The translations under genes were made by a program, and so were the position numbers. From NCBI RefSeq assembly GCF_001509475.1, contig NZ_LLZG01000383.1:1-46729 (forward strand): a DNA stretch of 46,729 nucleotides, given 5' to 3'. The notes beneath the pieces were generated by a model. It made no database searches. It saw nothing but the letters and a program-made list of their open reading frames with translations, and was not told the origin of the DNA. Source of the DNA: Streptomyces regalis (GTDB lineage: Bacteria; Actinomycetota; Actinomycetes; Streptomycetales; Streptomycetaceae). Positions 46,341 through 46,729 of this stretch are shown piece by piece (the stretch's first letter is position 1; each line of letters opens with the position of its first letter).

Positions 46341-46729
46341 GATTCTTTCGAGGATGCCCCGGCGTTCACGCCGGGGAGGAATCGCATCCCGTGACGGCGA
46401 CGCGGAGCGTCGCCGTGTCCGGTCTCCTGGGCCGCGGAGCGCCCGCAAAGCCGCCGACGGAGCCGAAAAGCGAACGGGTGTGCCCGTGTTCGCCGGTGAG
46501 GGTGACTTTGCCGTAGTGGGGTACGGGTGTGCGCATGTCGCACGTACGGTCTCATCGTGGAAGCTGGGCGATCGGGCGGGGCGTGGGAGGGGGGATGTCG
46601 TGTCGGGGGTGAAGGAGGCCGGGGACGCCGGGCATGCCCGGTGGACGTTCCGGCTGCGCGTGTCGTCGACCGCCGAGCGTGCGCTGCTGGCGGAGTGGGA
46701 CCGGTGCCGGTGGATCTGGAACGAGTCCG
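46341..46729 (+). mobile_element. IS200/IS605-type (TnpB) insertion element, left part
   Basis: The element begins near 46341 (GATTCTTTCGAGG) with the foldback CCCCGGCG-TTCA-CGCCGGGG (46357-46376), typical of IS605-family ends, which have hairpins rather than inverted terminal repeats. A second perfect 9-bp hairpin (46395-46403 with 46407-46415) follows. About 220 bp of noncoding DNA leads to the tnpB start at 46600; no tnpA is seen before it. The element continues beyond the window. Confidence 0.75.
46600..46729 (+). CDS. TnpB/OrfB family RNA-guided nuclease-transposase accessory (5' part)
   Basis: A GTG at 46600 after a GGGAGGGGGG ribosome binding site opens a frame to the window end: RWTFRLRVSSTAERALLAEW, then DRCRWIWNES, the N-terminus of TnpB (helix-turn-helix_OrfB_IS605 domain). 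TnpB proteins are RNA-guided DNA endonucleases that help keep IS605 elements in place. Only 43 residues are visible, so RuvC residues cannot be checked. Confidence 0.75.
   Translation, partial: MSGVKEAGDAGHARWTFRLRVSSTAERALLAEWDRCRWIWNES

Noticed and set aside
46341..46555. N-terminal extension of the GH92 frame into a 322-residue protein
   Set aside because: The extra residues are encoded by the IS end (hairpins) and are basic low-complexity, not GH92.

Overview
The window looks like Streptomyces chromosome. G+C is very high, start codons mix ATG and GTG, 4-bp start/stop overlaps are common, TTA codons are rare, lineage-typical families (DUF6099, DUF5999, DUF6299, HTH-MurA) are present, and several small dispersed repeats familiar from Streptomyces genomes occur. 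From memory, arcA/OTC and murA-like/acnA neighbours also lie in this part of the S. coelicolor chromosome. No rRNA, tRNA or CRISPR array was seen.

Layout. 0-3 kb: the 3' end of an unknown gene coupled to a MazG-like pyrophosphohydrolase, a DUF6099 protein, a 58-residue protein with a strong ribosome binding site, and an F420-type luciferase-like oxidoreductase. 3-7.1 kb: a two-gene RNA repair operon, Hen1 2'-O-methyltransferase and the trifunctional Pnkp kinase/phosphatase/adenylyltransferase. 7.1-11.6 kb: a convergent SPFH/NAD-kinase-like pair, divergent from arginine deiminase; ornithine carbamoyltransferase follows. Two identical dyads sit in the divergent promoter. 11.7-20 kb: an anti-sigma-type ATPase, then a CoA-thioester aromatic degradation cluster: enoyl-CoA hydratase, a monooxygenase-OYE fusion of the 2-aminobenzoyl-CoA/salicylyl-CoA type, a PaaX regulator, a benzoate-CoA-ligase-like enzyme, acyl-CoA dehydrogenase and RidA. 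The two outward promoters share a TGAC-N4-GTCA element. 20-25 kb: small Streptomyces proteins and an accessory-looking patch with a flavin monooxygenase and an ABC exporter.

24.9-32 kb: core metabolism. An HTH-MurA fusion, DUF4236, argG, an SDR and aconitase. The HTH-MurA and aconitase promoters share an ATCTC-N6-GAGAT palindrome, and the aconitase promoter also carries two overlapping iron-box-like sites. A frameshifted response-regulator relic follows.

32-46.7 kb: plant-polymer use. A secreted AA10-CBM2 lytic polysaccharide monooxygenase sits behind a perfect CebR-type box and has a TTA codon. A GT4/unknown pair flanked by a direct repeat follows. Then comes a glucuronoxylan-type locus: CE7 esterase divergent from an LplB/YtcP/LplA-like ABC importer, DUF624, GH42, and a convergent GH67 alpha-glucuronidase. 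A GH92 gene upstream of GH67 is cut by an IS605-type TnpB element that runs off the window end.

The best leads for something not yet described are the operator pairs: the arcA/SPFH dyads, the HTH-MurA/acnA palindrome and the PaaX-cluster motif. All functional calls rest on motif recognition by eye; no database search was possible.
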